Origin: Clostridium_I sp963725425
GTDB taxonomy: Bacteria; Bacillota; Clostridia; Clostridiales; Clostridiaceae
Length of the DNA stretch: 64,000 bases
Assembly: GCA_963725425.1 (NCBI GenBank)
Contig: CAVRYJ010000040.1
Coordinates: 456,647-520,646, forward strand
Direction of reading: 5' to 3'
Under the pieces are notes generated by a model, which saw only the letters and a list, made by a program, of their open reading frames with translations, had not been told where the DNA came from and searched no databases. A program made the translations under genes and the position numbers. How positions within the stretch are numbered: the stretch's first letter is position 1; every line of letters starts with the position of its first letter. This document shows, one piece after another, positions 26,670 through 35,344 of this stretch.

Positions 26670-27037
26670 AATATGTTTTATTAAAAACCAACAAATAACA
26701 TAATATCTAAATCATCATTAGGACTATGAAATAATTGCAAGGTATTGCTGAAGGACCAGCGAAGGACCAGCGAAAATGGTAATACAGAAGTGAGTTAGTT
26801 GCAAAGTATAATAAGAATAATTAATTTATTTATTTGTGTAACTAAAATATAATGTTGGCACTTTTGTTGGCAAAATTATATTTTTTTATTTTATGCAAGA
26901 TTATTTAAAATGAGTATAGCCCAGTTATATCAGTAATTACATTGGTTTATTGAATTTTATATTTTGATGCGTTTTGATCAATATATTAGCTACGAACCAG
27001 TTGGTAATGGGTTCGTAGCCCTTCTGACGCACCACAT
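26670..27037. other. Non-coding stretch with dispersed repeat and tRNA-like 3' scar
   Basis: No gene. It contains a duplicated GAAGGACCAGC (about 26750-26775) and a stretch (26863-26960) that recurs, diverged, at 54219-54315. At 26988-27034 is a segment resembling a tRNA 3' half: a T-arm-like GGGTTCGTAGCCC, then an acceptor-like CTGACGC-A-CCA. A strong terminator follows. Confidence 0.45.
26863..26960. repeat. Diverged dispersed repeat, copy 1
   Basis: Shares TTTGTTGGCAAAAT, a following A/T block and ATCAGTAATTACAT in the same order and spacing with 54219-54315. Confidence 0.5.
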
Positions 27038-27079
27038 AAACCCTGTGAATCAAAACTTCACAGGGTTTTGATTTTTTTG
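27038..27079 (+). terminator. Strong rho-independent terminator
   Basis: AAACCCTGTGAA, 7-nt loop, TTCACAGGGTTTT, then a T tract. It follows the tRNA-like 3' scar, as terminators follow real clostridial tRNA genes. Confidence 0.8.
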
Positions 27080-27314
27080 TAAGTTTGTAAAAAATACCGA
27101 GTTGTTGGCAAAAAGAATCCTGGTTATGTAGTTGGTATAAAACAATTGGGCGAAAAAGATTATACAATAAAGATTATAATAGTAGATTAAAGCCAAGCTT
27201 CCCAGCGGAAGTTACTGCTGATCAAATTGTAATGGAAGGCAGAACAACAAAATAAATATTACAAATTTTGCATTGAAATTTTTTAGATGAAATTGTGTTT
27301 AATTGGATAAATAT
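27080..27314. other. Unassigned stretch
   Basis: Short open stretches on the plus strand (for example encoding SFPAEVTADQIVMEGRTTK near 27195) look like decayed coding sequence but have no start or recognisable family. Confidence 0.3.
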
Positions 27315-27350
27315 GGGGTTGTTGTACTAATTTCTTAGTACAACAACCCC
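27315..27350. terminator. Perfect 16-bp inverted repeat downstream of sod
   Basis: GGGGTTGTTGTACTAA, TTTC loop, TTAGTACAACAACCCC, 11 bp after the sod stop codon. Very stable, but without a T tract on the sod side; it probably acts as a terminator or mRNA 3' stabiliser. Confidence 0.65.
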
Positions 27351-27361
27351 ATCCTAATTAA

Positions 27362-28009
27362 TTATTTATAAAAGCCTAAAGGACAATTAATGTATCTACT
27401 TGTATTCATAGATTTCATTGAGGATATATATTTTTGAAATCTTTGGTTCAAAACTGCCCAGTTTATATTTTGAATAAATGTAGATATATATTTCTTTCTA
27501 TCTGTTCCAAAATCCATGAAGTATGCATGTTCATAGACATCCATAATTAGTACTGGATAAGAAAGCCAAACAGCTCCAGTATCATGCAAATCACTTCCTA
27601 TTATATGGAATTTATTATCAATTGAGTCAATAGAAACAATTGCCCATCCCCTCATGGATAAGCCCACATTGGTAAGGAAAGAAATAAAATTGTCATAAGT
27701 AGAAAACTGCCTAGTTATAGCATCAAGTACAGGACCATAAGGAGTATTATTGCCATTTGTCATGTTCTGAAAATAAAGATTGTGAAGTTTTGTGCCATTA
27801 AGTGCATATGTTTCACCTAGTTTCAGGCTGCGCATCTTTGAATAGGTTGGATTACTATCGGTATAATTGTTTGGTATATAGGGAATGTTCCAAATTTCAT
27901 TTAGTTTGTTTACGTAACCAACATATAACTTATAATGTTCATCCAGTTGTTTCATAGAAATGCCTTTGACTGATTTAAAATCAAAAGTTTCAGGTTTTAT
28001 ATTGTACAT
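27362..28009 (-). CDS. sodA: Superoxide dismutase [Fe/Mn]
   Basis: 215 residues from ATG 28009 (AAGGTGAT upstream). Helical N-terminal domain with the first metal His in MKQLDEHYKLYVGY and the second in LHNLYFQNM. The alpha/beta C-terminal domain has the Asp/His ligands in MDVYEHAYFMDFG. It converts superoxide to O2 and H2O2. Family features such as LSMRGWAIVSID are present, but the DVYEHAYFMDFG box and overall divergence match the clostridial SodA-like group, which includes spore-associated enzymes. It has its own terminator. Confidence 0.9.
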   Translation of the reverse strand: MYNIKPETFDFKSVKGISMKQLDEHYKLYVGYVNKLNEIWNIPYIPNNYTDSNPTYSKMRSLKLGETYALNGTKLHNLYFQNMTNGNNTPYGPVLDAITRQFSTYDNFISFLTNVGLSMRGWAIVSIDSIDNKFHIIGSDLHDTGAVWLSYPVLIMDVYEHAYFMDFGTDRKKYISTFIQNINWAVLNQRFQKYISSMKSMNTSRYINCPLGFYK

Positions 28010-28135
28010 CAAATCACCTTAATATAAATTATTATATACTATACTATGAAACAACTATAATATAATTTACCATTAATAAATTATATGGTATTATGTTATA
28101 TGAAATTAATATAAATAATGGGGGAGATGTATTTT

Positions 28136-28555
28136 ATGGACAATCCGCAAAAACAAAAGATTGGTGCGGGAATAATAACAATTTCAATAATTACTTTGGT
28201 AATTAATGTTTTGCTACTAGTACTTCCAATATTTGCATTAATATTTAAAGACAAGTTAAATGCTCAGCTAATACAACAAGGAATAAATTCAACATATTCT
28301 TCGAATGAACTTATACCACTTATAATTATTGGAATACTTGAAATTATTTCGATAATATTAATTCTATTAAGAAATACTATTGGTGTATTTTCCTATTTTA
28401 TTATATGTATTGGGAATATAGTATATTCAATTGTACAATCAGGTTTTAAATCAGGTACATTAGCTACATTAATATTGCCAACACTTATGGCAATATTTAT
28501 ATGTCCCAAAATAAGAATTTTTAAGATAAAAAACAAGAAGAATAAAATGAGTTAA
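28136..28555 (+). CDS. Four-helix membrane protein
   Basis: 139 residues from ATG 28136 (GGGGGAG nine bases upstream; in-frame ATGs at 28118 and 28127 lie in the ribosome site). Hydrophobic segments at about 15-40, 65-85, 88-108 and 112-130; lysine-rich C-terminus (KIKNKKNKMS). No family recognised; the pattern resembles small DUF4064-like membrane proteins. A large terminator hairpin overlaps its stop. Confidence 0.65.
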   Translation: MDNPQKQKIGAGIITISIITLVINVLLLVLPIFALIFKDKLNAQLIQQGINSTYSSNELIPLIIIGILEIISIILILLRNTIGVFSYFIICIGNIVYSIVQSGFKSGTLATLILPTLMAIFICPKIRIFKIKNKKNKMS

Positions 28556-28625
28556 AAAACAGTCTGTATGAAAATGAGAAAATTTATTAGGAATTTCTCA
28601 TTAGTATTATACAGACTGTTTTTAA
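28554..28625 (+). terminator. Long terminator hairpin
   Basis: AAAAAACAGTCTGTAT pairs with ATACAGACTGTTTTT, with an inner ATGAGAAA/TTTCTCAT stem; ends in a T run. Confidence 0.85.
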
Positions 28626-28746
28626 TAGCTAATTATTAATTTTAACATTTTGTTAATTTAGGCATTTGTTGTATATATATGCTTTAAAAATATATGGTAA
28701 TAATGTATTATAGTAATATTATGTACAAGAAAGGTAGTGGCAATAT

Positions 28747-30633
28747 ATGAATGCTGTAAGAAACATGAAAGCCATAAAAAAGCTGCAAATAATATTCAAT
28801 AAATTAATAGTTTACAATTTAGATATTATATTTTTTTTAATTATAATCTCTATAAAAGAAATTAACTATAATAAATTAATCTCACCTTATTTCTTAGATT
28901 ATAAAACCGCTATTATTTCATCTGTAATTGTAATTGGAAGTATTTCTTTATTATTTAAAAACAAGAATCGAATAAAATATTTATATATAATGGACATACT
29001 GATAAGTATAATTGTTTTTGCGGACACATTATATTATAGGTATATCAAAGGTGCTATATCTATAGGAACAATGCGAAATGCAACAATGCTTGGAGACGTA
29101 TCTTCTGGCGTTCAGAGTCTCCTAAAGTATTCAGATTTCTTTTATTTTGCGGATATAATTATCTTAATACCTATATTATTTTTATATAAAAGATCATCTA
29201 GAGTGGATACTTTTTTTTATAGAAGAATTATTATTTTTTTAATAGTATTCGGTATAGGGGCTACAGGCGATGCACAATGTATTCATGCTTTAGATGTTGA
29301 ACAACCTGGATTAATTCATACAATGTCTAATAAAATGTATTTGATAAGCAAAATTGGCAATATTAATTTTCATGTGATAGATGCCTATAACGAAACATCT
29401 ACAAAATTATCTAATTTGAAATCAGTTCCAGCTTCAAAGCAAAAGGAGATAAAACAATATTTAGAAAAGAAAGATGCTACAAAAGGAACGATGTTAAAAG
29501 GTGCAGGGCAAGGTAAAAATTTAATTGTAATTCAGGTGGAAGCTCTTCAACAATTCGTTATTGGTAAAAAGATTAATGGTGAGGAAATCACACCTAATTT
29601 AAACAGATGGCTTGACAAAAGTTTATACTTCAACAATTATTATTACCAAGCTGCAGCGGGAACTACTGCAGATGCTGAATTTTTATCACTAAATTCCTTA
29701 TATCCTGCACCTACTGGTGCTGCATATGAGCTGTATCCAGGAGATACTTTTGATTCCACTGCAAAACAATTTAATGATAAAGGATATTATACGGTAGCTT
29801 TAAATGGCTATGAAAATGGATTTTGGAATAGAAATGTAATGTATAAGGCTGAGAATTTCAGCGATTATTATTCTGAAAAAAATTATAATGATGATGAACA
29901 GGTGGGACTTGGTTTAAGTGACAAGTCATTTCTAAATCAGACTTTACAAAAGCTGAAGACCTACAAAGAGCCTTATTATTCCTTTATGATTACTTTAAGT
30001 AGCCATATGCCTTATGATGATCAAAAAGGTTATGGTAATAATTTGAATCTTGGAAAATATAAGGGAAGTTATATTGGTAACTATATGAATGGAATTCATT
30101 ATACGGATGCTCAGCTAGGTATGTTTTTGGACAAACTTGATAAGGAAGGAATTTTAAAGAATTCTATACTTGTACTTTATGGAGATCATTTTGCAATTCC
30201 TAAATATGAAGCTCAGGGTTTATATGACCTTCAAGGTATACAAAATGCCACTGATTTGGATTGGGATAGCCTTCAAAAGGTACCAATGATGATCCATTTT
30301 CCAAATGACCAGAACAAGGGTGTTGATAGCCTGACTGCAGGGCAGATAGATCTCTATCCAACCATTGCTAATATTTTTAATCTAGATAAAAAATATATGT
30401 TTGGAACAGATTTATTAAATACTAACACTAATGTTGTATCCTTTAGAGATAGCTCGTTCACAGATGGTACTGCTTTTTATGTAGCTGATACAGATACATA
30501 TTATGATATTAAATCTGGGAAAAAAATACCCTCAACAAATAGTCTTGAAAATGAAAAAAAAGATACTAGTAAACAGTTAGAATATAATGATGAAATTTTA
30601 AATCATAATCTTATAAAAAATTTTGCAAAATGA
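28747..30633 (+). CDS. ltaS: Lipoteichoic acid synthase family sulfatase-like enzyme
   Basis: 628 residues. Five transmembrane helices in residues 20-195, then an extracellular sulfatase/alkaline-phosphatase fold: metal Glu in IVIQVEALQ, catalytic Thr in AAGTTADAE, LSSHMPY, and the metal Asp-His in LYGDHFAIPK. It transfers glycerol-phosphate from phosphatidylglycerol to build polyglycerol-phosphate chains on the outer membrane face. It is intact although rich in T runs. Start ATG 28747 preceded by AAAGG; -10-like TATAGTAATATTAT upstream. A paralogous role (primase or phosphotransferase) cannot be excluded. Confidence 0.9.
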   Translation: MNAVRNMKAIKKLQIIFNKLIVYNLDIIFFLIIISIKEINYNKLISPYFLDYKTAIISSVIVIGSISLLFKNKNRIKYLYIMDILISIIVFADTLYYRYIKGAISIGTMRNATMLGDVSSGVQSLLKYSDFFYFADIIILIPILFLYKRSSRVDTFFYRRIIIFLIVFGIGATGDAQCIHALDVEQPGLIHTMSNKMYLISKIGNINFHVIDAYNETSTKLSNLKSVPASKQKEIKQYLEKKDATKGTMLKGAGQGKNLIVIQVEALQQFVIGKKINGEEITPNLNRWLDKSLYFNNYYYQAAAGTTADAEFLSLNSLYPAPTGAAYELYPGDTFDSTAKQFNDKGYYTVALNGYENGFWNRNVMYKAENFSDYYSEKNYNDDEQVGLGLSDKSFLNQTLQKLKTYKEPYYSFMITLSSHMPYDDQKGYGNNLNLGKYKGSYIGNYMNGIHYTDAQLGMFLDKLDKEGILKNSILVLYGDHFAIPKYEAQGLYDLQGIQNATDLDWDSLQKVPMMIHFPNDQNKGVDSLTAGQIDLYPTIANIFNLDKKYMFGTDLLNTNTNVVSFRDSSFTDGTAFYVADTDTYYDIKSGKKIPSTNSLENEKKDTSKQLEYNDEILNHNLIKNFAK

Positions 30634-30711
30634 TTACAAAATTTATATTGTTTTATATGATATAATTGGTATATAAAAGTTTGTTATAGGTTTTTTTAGG
30701 AGGTAATGTTC

Positions 30712-31044
30712 ATGATATTTGAAAAATTGTTATTATTTGCAATCTTAATTTATATTTTGATTTGTGGTATTGAGTTTTTGCTGTGTAGAACGCCAACTAT
30801 AAGTAATGGATTATACAAGATAATCTTTGTGGGTAATATAAAAGGTAATGTGTTTTATAGAAGAGCTGTAGGAATAAGTTTTATTTGTTTAGCGCTTTTT
30901 GGATTAGCAGTTATTGTATTGATTACTTTGCATGGTGAACTCACAAAAACGGATCATATTTTTGTTTATACATGTTTTGTTATTGAGGCGATTGATGTAT
31001 TTTATCTAAATAAAATACGGTATGATTACATAACTAAAAAATAA
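30712..31044 (+). CDS. Small three-helix membrane protein
   Basis: 110 residues from ATG 30712 (AGGAGG with 8-nt spacing; ATG 30706 is too close). Helices at about 4-24, 48-68 and 78-95, with Cys-containing IEFLLCRTPTISNG after the first. 73 bp downstream of ltaS and possibly cotranscribed. No family recognised. Confidence 0.6.
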   Translation: MIFEKLLLFAILIYILICGIEFLLCRTPTISNGLYKIIFVGNIKGNVFYRRAVGISFICLALFGLAVIVLITLHGELTKTDHIFVYTCFVIEAIDVFYLNKIRYDYITKK

Positions 31045-31218
31045 ACTCGCATTTTTAATTTATCCCATGACTACCATCCGTAACACTCCTATATTGAATT
31101 AAGTGGGAAAAAAAGAAAAGTAGAAAAGTAGAGAACCCAAGCTTTGATTGGTGCTAGTCACTTAGTAGTTTCATCAATCGCTTTCTCTTTAGAGTATAAC
31201 GGCTGCTTGTCTCTGGAT

Positions 31219-31273
31219 AGCGATTTCTAAGTTTCAGATTGAGAAAAAAACTTCACCTGAAACTTAGAAATCT
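31219..31273 (-). terminator. Terminator of the FlxA-like gene
   Basis: AGATTTCTAAGTTTCAG arm with CTGAAACTTAGAAATC, loop about 20 nt, 20 bp after the stop at 31294. Confidence 0.75.
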
Positions 31274-31293
31274 ATTTATTATATATGTTTGTA

Positions 31294-31641
31294 TTAAGCC
31301 GTAACATCAATTATGTTTGATGAAGTTGAACTAGTGCTTGATGAACTGCTAGTTTCTGCTTGTGTTATTTCACTTTCAATTGTTTGCAGTTGGGCTTGTA
31401 ATGTTTTAATTTGAGCTTGTTTAGTTTTTTCATCTCCACCGCTGCTATTAGCTTGTTGTATTTGTGCTTGAATTTTTGCCTTCTGACTTTCTAAGGCAGC
31501 AGTGTTTGAAGTACTGCTACTTGAACTGCTTGAACTAGTACTTTTACTAGCACTTTTACTAGCACTTGATTTGCTACTTGTAACAGTTGATTTAGCTAAA
31601 TTTGATAATGCTGAATTTGATGAAATAGATGAAATACTCAT
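31294..31641 (-). CDS. FlxA-like Ser-rich coiled-coil protein
   Basis: 115 residues, low complexity: a Ser/Lys/Ala-rich N-terminal half, a central coiled coil (ESQKAKIQAQIQQANSSG, then KTKQAQIKTLQAQLQTIESEI), and a Ser/Thr tail. The core heptads match the FlxA family (PF14282), small proteins of unknown function often found in clostridia. No signal peptide. Good ribosome site (AGGAGG, 7 nt). Confidence 0.7.
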   Translation of the reverse strand: MSISSISSNSALSNLAKSTVTSSKSSASKSASKSTSSSSSSSSTSNTAALESQKAKIQAQIQQANSSGGDEKTKQAQIKTLQAQLQTIESEITQAETSSSSSTSSTSSNIIDVTA

Positions 31642-32137
31642 TTTGTTACCTCCTAAAATTTTAATTTTATATATTGTTCAAAACTATTATAAATTGTAAT
31701 TGTGGTATAAATATGTTATTTGTAATTATTTAACTAAATAATAGCAATAAACATGTGATATACCATAACATCTGTTTATGTACTTTTGTACCATAAGATT
31801 CTTGATATTTTTCTTTAATTGCACTAATATTTACTAAAATGCAAGGCAAAAAAATAGCATATGGAATTAACCAAATGCTTATTTGTATTTTAAGAGGGGG
31901 TAATCTCTATAATTATATATTAATCTATAATTATGGCAATGCTATGAAAATATTGAATACTATTTGTAAATAGTTCATTTAATAATTTTCTAATACATAA
32001 AATCCATTTGCAAATTACAATAATAATTTTTAAAAATCACCAAATTTTAAAAAGTGTTAGCTTGGAAACGATTTTATTGACAATATCTACATAATTGTTG
32101 TGGTGCAATCATATAATATGTATTGGGAGTGGTTTGT
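31642..32137. other. Intergenic, no feature recognised
   Basis: About 495 bp of A/T-rich DNA without a supported gene or hairpin. The last 60 bp should contain the antitoxin promoter, but no well-spaced -35/-10 pair is convincing. Confidence 0.4.
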
Positions 32138-32374
32138 ATGTTAATAAATACTCATAAAATGATTTCTATATCTGAAGCTAAAGAAAATTTTTCTAAAATA
32201 GCAAAGATAGTTGATAAAGAAAAAGCATTAATAATAATGAAAAATAATAAACCTAAATATGTTATTTTAGATTTTGAACAATTCAGTAGGGAAGCTACCT
32301 TAGATGAGGATGAGTTAGATACTATTGCGGATAAAATTCTAAAGGAAAATATGCTAGCATTTAAAAAATACTAA
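32138..32374 (+). CDS. Phd/YefM-type antitoxin, orphan
   Basis: 78 residues from ATG 32138 (GGGAGTGG upstream). The N-terminal Phd fold MISISEAKENFSKIAKIVDK is followed by NNKPKYVILDFEQF, the conserved beta-strand of YefM/Phd antitoxins, and an acidic C-terminal helix that would bind a toxin. No RelE/Doc-type toxin gene follows: a hairpin lies 94 bp downstream and the next coding remains are metabolic scraps. It could act alone as a repressor, or the toxin may have been lost. Confidence 0.8.
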   Translation: MLINTHKMISISEAKENFSKIAKIVDKEKALIIMKNNKPKYVILDFEQFSREATLDEDELDTIADKILKENMLAFKKY

Positions 32375-32467
32375 AATAAAACACATTTTAGGGACAACCC
32401 GCATATGTTTCACAAGTTAAAGTTAAGGAGAATTTGCCGTGAGACAAAATAAATAATGGAAATCACT

Positions 32468-32498
32468 AAGATAGGTGAATTTTCAACTCACCTATCTT
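32468..32498. terminator. Hairpin after antitoxin
   Basis: AAGATAGGTGA, 9-nt loop, TCACCTATCTT; perfect 11-bp stem. Confidence 0.6.
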
Positions 32499-32680
32499 AA
32501 GATAAGACAGTAACCTCGTCAAAGGCTAAGAAATCTACTGAAAAATGTGGATTCCACCATTCTGATTTAAAATGTTAAGTAGTTTATGGTCATCAATTAG
32601 TTATCGTTATGTTATTGTTTGATACTCTCGTTTTACCATATACTATGACAATATACGATAAAGGAAATGAGAGTGAAATC

Positions 32681-32824
32681 CAAATGGTAGTTGAGTTTAT
32701 AAAGTTCTTTTGTAAAGAGGTGTTGTTTTTTAGAAAAAATACAAAGTCCTTGCCAAAAGACATAATAGAAGCAAGTCGTATAGATGGATTAAATGAATTC
32801 CAAATATTTACGAAAATATATATG
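32681..32824 (+). pseudogene. Sugar ABC permease fragment (EAA motif)
   Basis: About 45 codons containing LPKDIIEASRIDGLNEFQIF, which matches the EAA loop (IPxxLxEAAxIDGA...FxIF) of MalG/LacG-type sugar permeases, where the ATPase docks. Upstream and downstream helices are gone. It is joined to a beta-galactosidase tail, consistent with deletion within a former lactose/galactoside locus. Confidence 0.65.
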
Positions 32825-32829
32825 CATAC

Positions 32830-33112
32830 AATGTATCTGATTATGCGGTACCACAAGAAAGTGGAAATCATATAGGTGTAAGGTGGGCCCAAATAAAAGA
32901 TCAAAGTGGGTTTGGAATTGAGTTTTTGAGTAAAGATGAACCTTTTGAACTTGGAGTATCACCATATACAGCATTTGAATTACAAAATGCAATTCACCAT
33001 TGAGTTACCAAAAGTAAATTATACAGTAATAACTATAGCTGGAGAACAGATGGGCGTTGGTGGTGTCGATAGTTGGGGTGCACCAGTACATAAAGAATAT
33101 ACTATCATTACT
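32830..33112 (+). pseudogene. Beta-galactosidase C-terminal (Bgal_small_N) fragment, frameshifted
   Basis: VSDYAVPQESGNHIGVRWAQ, then GFGIEFLSKDEPFELGVSPY in one frame up to TGA near 33003, continuing in another frame as VNYTVITIAGEQMGVGGVDS and WGAPVHKEYTI. The Y-x-x-PQExGxxxxVRW and GVGGxDSWG boxes are the C-terminal domain of LacZ-family (GH2) enzymes. Only about 95 codons remain. Confidence 0.8.
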
Positions 33113-33314
33113 ATATTATATATTAATGTACTATATTTTGTATATAATAATATTATAATATACTTGGATTATATTCACCATTAATTAGGAAGAACAATAC
33201 AAGATAAATGAAGAGCTGGTAATTCTTTATGGGATTTTAAAGATCTAGAATGATAAATTTATAGTAATATGTATAGGGTACTAGAAATATAAAATAAATC
33301 AAGGATGAGATGGT

Positions 33315-33575
33315 ATGAGATACAAAAAAAATTCTAAAATAACCAAAATATCTGAAGCGTTAATACTATGTATTATAGATATATTTATAATAACATATAT
33401 AATTATGTATAACCCCTATAGAAATGGTAGTGCATTGACAATTATAATGCTTTTAGGTTCAGTTTTTATACTATTTTGTCAATACAAATCTGCAAATAAG
33501 GAATTTATTACATGTATTATTAATATAAGTATAGCTATTTTGACGTTAACAAGTTTAATAAGAATGATTCTTTAA
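33315..33575 (+). CDS. Small three-helix membrane protein
   Basis: 86 residues from ATG 33315 (AAGGATGAG upstream). Basic N-terminus MRYKKNSKITKI and three hydrophobic segments at about 12-32, 38-55 and 62-84. No family recognised. Confidence 0.5.
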   Translation: MRYKKNSKITKISEALILCIIDIFIITYIIMYNPYRNGSALTIIMLLGSVFILFCQYKSANKEFITCIINISIAILTLTSLIRMIL

Positions 33576-33586
33576 GCTGTCATCTA

Positions 33587-33676
33587 AGCTATGGATTTAA
33601 GCACATTTTCATAAGGAGCAATATATCTTTTTTATCATTAAAATTTCGCTTAGTTCCTTTTGTGCCATAGCTTTTA
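33587..33676. repeat. Long-range inverted repeat
   Basis: AAGCTATGG and a nearby GCACA/AAGGA series (33592-33625) is mirrored by CCTTTTGTGCCATAGCTT (33657-33674). It looks like the ends of a small inverted-repeat element or a decayed MITE, unrelated to the 160-bp family. The remaining 200 bp to the PTS gene holds nothing else I can assign. Confidence 0.4.
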
Positions 33677-33873
33677 CTTTTCTTAAATTACAAATAAGTT
33701 CACCTTACCCAATCGTTTACTACAGCGTTATAATAATGAATTGACAAAAACAATTCTCACATATATACTAAAAACGTGTAAATGTAAAATCAGACATAGG
33801 CTTTAAATTATGTATGATTTTATTTATATACATACATGAATGCTAGGTGACACTTTGATTGGAGGAGATATAA

Positions 33874-34353
33874 TTGTTAGGATCTTTAAAGAAAACTTAT
33901 GAATTAGTAGCACCTGTATCTGGTAAAATATTAGATTTAGCAGATGTTCCTGACGAAGTATTTGCTCAAAGATTAGTAGGAGATGGAGTAGCAATTGACG
34001 CCACAGGCGATGTTATAGTATCACCAGCTGATGGTGAATTATCTTTATTATTCAAGACATATCATGCTTTTGGCTTAACTCTAGATAATGGAACAGAAAT
34101 TTTGGTTCACATAGGTATTGATACTGTTAAACTTCAAGGTGAGGGATTTCAAGCATTATCTAAGCAAGGTAGACGGGTAAAAAAAGGTGATCCTATAGTG
34201 AGAATTAATAGAGATTTTATTAAAAACAAAGGATATTCACTTATTATGCCAGTACTTATTACTAATCTTGATTCTGTATGTGATATTCAATATATTTCAG
34301 GAATTCACGTTGAAGCTGGAAAAGACAACATTTACACATACAATATGAAATAA
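33874..34353 (+). CDS. crr: Glucose-type PTS enzyme IIA
   Basis: 159 residues from TTG 33874, chosen because GGAGGAG lies 7 nt upstream. Motifs: SGKILDLADVPDEVFAQ, VSPADGELSLLFKTYHAFGL with the helper His, and EILVHIGIDTVKLQGEGF with the phosphorylated His. It accepts phosphate from HPr and passes it to IIBC sugar permeases, for example for glucose, N-acetylglucosamine or sucrose. As a free IIA next to nagR-nagA-nagB it may serve a GlcNAc IICB encoded elsewhere. It has its own terminator. Confidence 0.92.
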   Translation: MLGSLKKTYELVAPVSGKILDLADVPDEVFAQRLVGDGVAIDATGDVIVSPADGELSLLFKTYHAFGLTLDNGTEILVHIGIDTVKLQGEGFQALSKQGRRVKKGDPIVRINRDFIKNKGYSLIMPVLITNLDSVCDIQYISGIHVEAGKDNIYTYNMK

Positions 34354-34360
34354 TCATATA

Positions 34361-34396
34361 AAAAAACTGCCAGAAATAAATGGGCAGCTTTTTTAT
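34361..34396 (+). terminator. Terminator after PTS IIA
   Basis: AAAAAACTGCC, 10-nt loop, GGGCAG-CTTTTTT. Confidence 0.85.
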
Positions 34397-34524
34397 TTTG
34401 AATTGCTATTGTTTTAAATTTATAAAACTTTACTTTTTGATTAATATTTATTATAATGAACTTAATAGATGTGTTATTGTTAAATTATGCATGAGTCAAA
34501 TTGGACTCATTATTTAATTGATAT

Positions 34525-34539
34525 ATTGGTATATACAAC
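34525..34539. promoter_or_regulatory. Candidate NagR (dre-like) operator
   Basis: ATTGGTATATACAAC, 45 bp before the nagR start, resembles the TGGTATAGACAAC-type sites bound by the HutC/GntR NagR (YvoA) of Bacillus. An AT-rich -10 (TATAAT, about 34555) follows. Confidence 0.55.
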
Positions 34540-34583
34540 ATATTAATATAATGTTATATTGATATAGGATATAGAGGTGAAAC

Positions 34584-35321
34584 ATGAAAAAGATAGAAAA
34601 AGGTAATCCACTGCCTATGTATTTTCAAATAAAAGAAATACTAAGTGAGATGATAGAAAATGAAGAATTAAAATCTGGTGATATGATTCCACCTGAAAGA
34701 GAGTTATGTAGGATACAACAAGTAAGTAGGATGACCGTAAATAAGGCTATTATGTCTCTAGTTAACGAAGGAATATTATATAGAGAACAAGGGAAAGGTA
34801 CTTTTGTTGCGGAGCCTAAAAAAAAGCAAATCTTAACTAAATTAAAAGGTTTCACAGAAGAAATGTTAGATAGAGGATTAAAAACAGAAACAAAGATTAT
34901 TTCATTCACAATAAATGAAGTCACTAAACAGATAAAATCAATTCTTAAAATGCCAGATGGAGAAAACAAGGTTATAGAAATAACTAGACTTAGAATTTTT
35001 AATGGAGAACCACTTGGCATAGAAATTGTTTGGCTTCCCTATAATCTTTTTCCTGATATGACGATTGGTATGGTGCAAGGGCAATCTTTATATAGAGTAT
35101 TTAAAGAAAAATATAATTATTATCCTAAAAAAGCAAAGCAAACAATTGAACCTATAATTTTAAATGACTATGAGTGTGACTTATTGAATCAAAAAGATTC
35201 TATTGCTATGTTATTTTGGAGAAGTACATATACTGCAGAGGGCATGCGAATTGAATACAATAAATCAATTTATAGAAGCGATATATATAAATATGAAATT
35301 ATTATTGAAGATAATGAGTGA
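34584..35321 (+). CDS. nagR: GntR/HutC-family repressor of GlcNAc genes (NagR-like)
   Basis: 245 residues. N-terminal winged HTH (PMYFQIKEILSEMIENEELK, then PPERELCRIQQVSRMTVNKAI) and a C-terminal UTRA ligand domain (from residue 90: LTKLKGFTEEMLDRG, ITRLRIFNGEPLGIEIVWLP). In Firmicutes NagR/YvoA binds glucosamine-6-P or GlcNAc-6-P and releases nagA-nagB. Here nagA begins 24 bases downstream on the same strand, which supports the role. The gene is intact although nagA and nagB are not. Confidence 0.88.
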   Translation: MKKIEKGNPLPMYFQIKEILSEMIENEELKSGDMIPPERELCRIQQVSRMTVNKAIMSLVNEGILYREQGKGTFVAEPKKKQILTKLKGFTEEMLDRGLKTETKIISFTINEVTKQIKSILKMPDGENKVIEITRLRIFNGEPLGIEIVWLPYNLFPDMTIGMVQGQSLYRVFKEKYNYYPKKAKQTIEPIILNDYECDLLNQKDSIAMLFWRSTYTAEGMRIEYNKSIYRSDIYKYEIIIEDNE

Positions 35322-35344
35322 AAATCTATAAAGGATGTGGATAC

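Noticed and set aside
26740..26780. CRISPR or satellite from the GAAGGACCAGC duplication
   Set aside because: Only two adjacent copies, with no spacer structure and no cas genes in the window.
31502..31699. Plus-strand Leu-rich frame
   Set aside because: Antisense of the Ser-rich FlxA-like gene; composition artefact.
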